Of a stretch of DNA of 64,000 nt, positions 60,857 through 64,000 are shown piece by piece; within the stretch, counting starts at the first letter, position 1; each line of letters starts with the position of its first letter. This DNA is from Maritimibacter alkaliphilus HTCC2654 (GTDB lineage: Bacteria > Pseudomonadota > Alphaproteobacteria > Rhodobacterales > Rhodobacteraceae), in contig NZ_CH902578.1 of the NCBI RefSeq assembly GCF_000152805.1, positions 1,387,340 to 1,451,339 on the forward strand, in the 5' to 3' direction. The notes below the pieces were generated by a model. That model made no database searches, had not been told where the DNA came from, and saw nothing but the letters and a program-made list of their open reading frames with translations. A program made the position numbers and the translations under genes.

Positions 60857-62355
60857 CAAGTCATCTCCTTCAGCCGCTCCCGCAGCTCGGTTTTCAGAAC
60901 CTTGCCATAGTTGTTTTTCGGCAAGTCATCGGTGAAAAAATATGCCTTTGGCCGCTTGAAACGCGCGATTTGTGCAAGGACATGCGCATCGAGCGCCGCC
61001 TCGTCCACGCCCGTCGCGACGACGAAGGCGACCACGTCCTCCCCCCATTCCGCGCTCGGCCTGCCGATCACCGACACCTCGCGCACGGCGGGGTGGGTGA
61101 GCAACGCCTCCTCGACCTCGCGGGGATAAATATTGGTCCCGCCCGAGATGATGACATCCTTCGAGCGGTCTTTCATCGTCAGATACCCGTCTGCGTCGAG
61201 AGTGCCCATGTCCCCGGTCATCAGCCAGCCGTTTCGGATCGTCTTTGCGGTGGCTTCGGGGTTCTGCCAGTAGCCCGGCATCACCACCCGCCCCCGCACC
61301 ATAATCTCGCCCGTGTCGCCGGGTGCAACCGGGTTTCCCTCCGCGTCGCCGATGGCCACCTCGACCACCGATTGCGCGCGGCCGACACTGGCAAGACGTT
61401 CGCGCCAGCGTGGGTGCGTGCGGTCCGTCACCTCGTCGCGCGACAGGGCCGTGATCCCCATCGGACATTCCCCCTGCCCGTAGATCTGCACGAACTTCGG
61501 CCCGAACCAGTCGACCGCCTCGACGATATCCGACACGTACATCGGCCCGCCGCCGTAGACGATCGTCTTGATCCCCTCGGCCCGGTCCCCCGCCGCGCTG
61601 GCCGCATCGGTGATCCGCCGGACCATCGTCGGCGCCATGAACATGTGAAGCGGTCCCATCCGGCGCGCGGCATCCAGCAATTCCGCCGGCTCGAAGCCGC
61701 CCGAGGCCGGACAGATGTGACGCGCGCCCTTGAGCACGTGAACCAGCGCGTAAAGCCCTGCGCCGTGGCTCATCGGGGCCATGTAGAAAGCCCCGTCTTC
61801 CGCCGATACCTCGTCCACATCGGCGAGATAGGACAGCGACACGACCTGTAGGATTTCGTGGGTGAGCACGACGCCCTTGGGCCTGCCCGTCGTGCCGGAG
61901 GTGTAGAACAGCCACGCAAGGTCGTCGCCCGCGCGCGGCGCGATGGCACGTGGCGCATGCACGGCCATCGCCGACAGATCGTCCATCGCGATGATCGGCA
62001 CGGCGGTCGCCTCGGCCAGCCCTTGGGCCAGCCCGTCGGTCGCGAACACCGCCCGTGCCCCGGAATCGTCGAGGATATAGGCTGCCTCGCGAGGGTGGAG
62101 TTTGGCGTTGATCGGAACCGCCGCCGCCCCCGCGACCCAGATGCCGTAAAGCGCGATCAGGTATTCCGGCACGTTCTTCATGAAGATCGCCACCCGGTCA
62201 CCGGGCGCGATCCCCCGCTCGGTCAGCGCCGCGCCCACGCCCGCAGCCCGGTCGCGGAAGGCCGCGTAGTCGGCCACGCAGGTCTCGCCCGTGAACAACG
62301 CCGGCCGGTCGCCATGCACCGCCGCGACCCGCTCCAACCACAATGCCAGGTTCAT
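60856..62355 (-). CDS. acyl-CoA ligase (AMP-forming)
   Basis: Adenylate-forming ligase of 499 aa. A3 is LFYTSGTTGRPKGVVLTHE, A5 is QIYGQGECPMG, A7 is MTGDMGTLDADGYLTMKDR, and the C-terminal Lys is in KNNYGKVLKTELR. The family spans long-chain, branched and aromatic acids. The operon partner 3-hydroxybutyrate dehydrogenase and the RutR-like regulator hint at a short beta-hydroxy or beta-keto acid or a pyrimidine-derived acid. The ATG at 62355 has GGGAGGA; a longer frame adds 15 residues. Confidence 0.9.
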   Translation of the reverse strand: MNLALWLERVAAVHGDRPALFTGETCVADYAAFRDRAAGVGAALTERGIAPGDRVAIFMKNVPEYLIALYGIWVAGAAAVPINAKLHPREAAYILDDSGARAVFATDGLAQGLAEATAVPIIAMDDLSAMAVHAPRAIAPRAGDDLAWLFYTSGTTGRPKGVVLTHEILQVVSLSYLADVDEVSAEDGAFYMAPMSHGAGLYALVHVLKGARHICPASGGFEPAELLDAARRMGPLHMFMAPTMVRRITDAASAAGDRAEGIKTIVYGGGPMYVSDIVEAVDWFGPKFVQIYGQGECPMGITALSRDEVTDRTHPRWRERLASVGRAQSVVEVAIGDAEGNPVAPGDTGEIMVRGRVVMPGYWQNPEATAKTIRNGWLMTGDMGTLDADGYLTMKDRSKDVIISGGTNIYPREVEEALLTHPAVREVSVIGRPSAEWGEDVVAFVVATGVDEAALDAHVLAQIARFKRPKAYFFTDDLPKNNYGKVLKTELRERLKEMT

Positions 62356-62427
62356 ATCGTCGTCCTCCCGACGGCAGAGCCTATGCGTCCACCGCGCCAC
62401 GCGCCAGTCCGTAAAGTCCCGTAGTCG

Positions 62428-62443
62428 TTGATCATCTGGTCAA
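62428..62443. promoter_or_regulatory. RutR-type operator between TetR gene and ligase operon
   Basis: TTGATCATCTGGTCAA differs by one base from the RutR consensus TTGACCA-NN-TGGTCAA. It lies 44 bp before the start of the RutR-like gene and 73 bp before the divergent ligase gene, so one dimer could control both. Confidence 0.7.
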
Positions 62444-62486
62444 ATCCATGCAATCTATCCTTCCGGCCGGGACCACGGAGACATCG

Positions 62487-63107
62487 ATGAACCAAGCCAA
62501 GCCTGTCACGCGCATCCAGCGCAGGAACCGCGAAACCATTCGCGAGGCTGCTCTCGACGTGTTCTCGCAGCACGGGTTCCGGGGGGCGACGCTGGATCAG
62601 ATCGCGCAGGCGGCGGGGCTGTCGAAGCCCAACCTGCTATATTATTTCCCGTCGAAAGAGGCGATCCACGGCGAGTTGCTCTCTCACCTCATGACCGACT
62701 GGCTGGAGCCGTTGCGCGCGCTCGACGAGGCCGGAGATCCGGTCGAGGAAATCCTCGCATATGCGCTGCGAAAGCTCGACATGGCGCAGGAACTGCCGCG
62801 CGAAAGCCGCCTGTTCGCGAACGAGATCGTGCAGGGCGCGCCCCGGATCATGGACATGATTACCGGCGAGCTGAAAGAGCTGGTGGACGAAAAGGCCAAG
62901 GTCATCCGGGCGTGGTCCGACGCCGGACGACTTGCATCCGTCGACCCCCACCACCTGATCTTCTCGATCTGGGCGACGACGCAGCATTATGCCGATTTCG
63001 ACATTCAGGTGCGGGGCATCCTGCAAACCGGCAACACGGACCATTTCGACGATGCACGCCGTTTTCTGACGCATCTCTACCGCTCCGCCCTGACCCCGAC
63101 CCGTTAA
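62487..63107 (+). CDS. RutR-like TetR-family regulator
   Basis: A 206-residue TetR protein. The HTH covers about 15-60 (IREAALDVFSQHGFRGATLD, QIAQAAGLSKPNLLYYFPSK). The ligand-binding half has the RutR-type pattern SRLFANEIVQGAPRIMDMIT and LIFSIWATTQHYADFDIQVR, close to E. coli RutR, which senses uracil and thymine. GGAG precedes the ATG at 62487. A RutR-type palindrome lies upstream. Whether this protein senses pyrimidines, or a product of the neighbouring ligase operon, is not decided by the sequence. Confidence 0.88.
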   Translation: MNQAKPVTRIQRRNRETIREAALDVFSQHGFRGATLDQIAQAAGLSKPNLLYYFPSKEAIHGELLSHLMTDWLEPLRALDEAGDPVEEILAYALRKLDMAQELPRESRLFANEIVQGAPRIMDMITGELKELVDEKAKVIRAWSDAGRLASVDPHHLIFSIWATTQHYADFDIQVRGILQTGNTDHFDDARRFLTHLYRSALTPTR

Positions 63108-63162
63108 CCAACAGTTAACCACCCACGCCGGATTCTGTGGACAAGGGCAGCTGGCAGGCAAA

Positions 63163-63193
63163 GTATGCGAACACGCATACGGTGGGGGCACCG
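63163..63193. repeat. two adjacent small inverted repeats before the next gene
   Basis: GTATGCG/CGCATAC (63163-63180, 4-base spacer) and CGGTG/CACCG (63180-63193) are perfect inverted repeats in tandem in the leader of the following small gene. They could be an operator or an RNA hairpin pair. Confidence 0.4.
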
Positions 63194-63203
63194 TAGTCGG
63201 AGC

Positions 63204-63632
63204 ATGGAAATGGAGATTTCCGGACCAGCCCCCTTGGGCGCAAAAGCCGCATTCGCGATGCCGGTGCATGACGTGCGACCCGTGGCCATCCACAAGATCG
63301 GCGCGAAGCCGACCCTGTCGGACGCGCGGTCGGAAGCACGCGATCACCCGGAGCAGGACAGTCAGGCCAGCGCATCGCGCGACATCATCGCGCTACGGCG
63401 CGCCGTGGCGCAGGGCCAGCGGCCCGCCGGACCGCCCCCGTCGTTCGAGGTAAGCCTCCTCGAAGTCGAAAGCGATCTGAAACAGAAACTCGCCCGGATG
63501 GAGGCCGAACGGTCGCAGGAACGCGATTCCCCCGCCGTGCAGGGGCAGGCCGAAGCCGAAACACCGCCCGCCGCCGATGAGGCCGCCGGTGCCGACAAGA
63601 CCGAAGCGGTGCGCGACGACACGGCCGACTGA
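63204..63632 (+). CDS. low-complexity hydrophilic protein of unknown function
   Basis: A 142-residue protein without signal or membrane helix. The middle contains a helical stretch (SFEVSLLEVESDLKQKLARM) and the C-terminal third is Ala/Glu/Asp-rich (AADEAAGADKTEAVRDD). The start at 63204 has CGGAG nearby. It runs in the same direction as accB but 167 bp before it. I do not recognise it. Confidence 0.6.
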   Translation: MEMEISGPAPLGAKAAFAMPVHDVRPVAIHKIGAKPTLSDARSEARDHPEQDSQASASRDIIALRRAVAQGQRPAGPPPSFEVSLLEVESDLKQKLARMEAERSQERDSPAVQGQAEAETPPAADEAAGADKTEAVRDDTAD

Positions 63633-63742
63633 CCCAAGAGCGCCATTTCCGGCCCGTCGCCACCCGCGCGTCGGCCCCTGTTTCGTACCGCCTATTCCGA
63701 CCAAAACGCATGGGGGTGCTTTTCTCCCCCCGCCTGCCGTCC

Positions 63743-63780
63743 TATAAGCAGGAGTGATATGCCCCCGCGACAGATGGGGG
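63743..63780 (+). promoter_or_regulatory. possible accB promoter and leader hairpin
   Basis: TATAAG at 63743-63748 is a good -10 element without an obvious -35. CCCCC (63762-63766) and GGGGG (63776-63780) then flank a 9-base loop 19 bp before the accB start. Either part could influence accB expression. Confidence 0.3.
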
Positions 63781-63799
63781 AACCAGGCTCGAGGACGGT

Positions 63800-64000
63800 A
63801 TGACCAAGAATTCCCATGATAGCGACGTGGCCTTCATTCAGGCCCTTGCCGAGCTTCTGCGTGAGAACGACCTCACCGAACTCGAAGTGAAACGCGAATA
63901 CGGCGAGGCCGACCGGCTCAACGTCCGCGTGGCCCGTGGCGGACAAGTCGTGACCCAGTTCGCGGCAGCCCCCGCGCCGGCCCCGGCCCCCGCCGCCCAT
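63800..64000 (+). CDS. accB: acetyl-CoA carboxylase biotin carboxyl carrier protein, 5' part
   Basis: The first 67 residues are present and the gene runs off the right edge. The N-terminus MTKNSHDSDVAFIQALAELL, with ENDLTELEVKREYGEADRLN, matches AccB, followed by the start of the Pro/Ala-rich hinge (AAAPAPAPAPAAH). The biotinyl domain lies outside the window. GAGGAC precedes the ATG. AccB carries the biotin for the first step of fatty acid synthesis; accC is normally next. Confidence 0.93.
   Translation, partial: MTKNSHDSDVAFIQALAELLRENDLTELEVKREYGEADRLNVRVARGGQVVTQFAAAPAPAPAPAAH

Overview
The window is high-GC DNA from an alphaproteobacterium, most likely of the Rhodobacterales (Roseobacter/Paracoccaceae type). 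Reasons are the opgG-opgI-opgH-opgC gene order known from Rhodobacter sphaeroides, the abundance of ABC and TRAP uptake systems, a sodium-symporter/histidine-kinase fusion beside a ScfR-type regulator and acs, and a GapR-type DUF2312 protein. It looks chromosomal: about 60 genes, one tRNA, no rRNA, no CRISPR array and no intact mobile element. The organism assignment rests on my recognition of these families, not on a search.

Layout. 1-8.0 kb: an exported protein cut by the left edge, an OmpR/EnvZ-type two-component pair, and a divergent sugar (probably glucose) ABC operon. The shared intergenic region carries OmpR-type direct repeats and a LacI-type operator. 8.2-13.4 kb: the osmoregulated periplasmic glucan operon opgGIHC and a small membrane protein. 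13.5-19.5 kb: a tightly overlapping TRAP transporter, MarR regulator, acyl-CoA synthetase and enoyl-CoA hydratase operon. 19.6-30.2 kb: a minus-strand operon of two aldehyde dehydrogenases around a branched-chain-type ABC transporter, plus a flotillin-like protein, opposite an AraC regulator. 30.2-33.3 kb: a degraded island next to tRNA-Thr(TGT) with an integrase remnant, an intact OafA-type acyltransferase and a second broken gene. 33.5-36.5 kb: a glycine betaine/proline-type ABC operon. 36.6-45.0 kb: mixed housekeeping and unknown genes, including a TPR methyltransferase, an orphan iron-type permease, a GapR-like protein, a bifunctional beta-oxidation enzyme, a DksA-type zinc-finger protein and a SpoA-domain (FliM-like) protein.

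45.1-57.4 kb looks like one physiological unit for short-chain acyl metabolism: a CbrA-like symporter/kinase, a small membrane protein, a response regulator and a ScfR-type regulator, divergent from a five-gene Liv-type ABC transporter followed by acetyl-CoA synthetase. 57.6-58.7 kb holds an acidic PRC-barrel protein and a candidate small RNA with its own promoter and terminator. 58.7-60.0 kb is an ECF sigma operon. 60.0-63.1 kb is an acyl-CoA ligase/3-hydroxybutyrate dehydrogenase operon divergent from a RutR-like TetR regulator, with a near-perfect RutR-type palindrome between them. The right edge holds the start of accB.

A recurring design is a GC-rich stem-loop directly after every one of the five solute-binding-protein genes and before its permease genes. 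This suggests differential expression within each transporter operon. Start codons were moved from the longest open frame to an internal start wherever a ribosome-binding site or signal peptide supported it.
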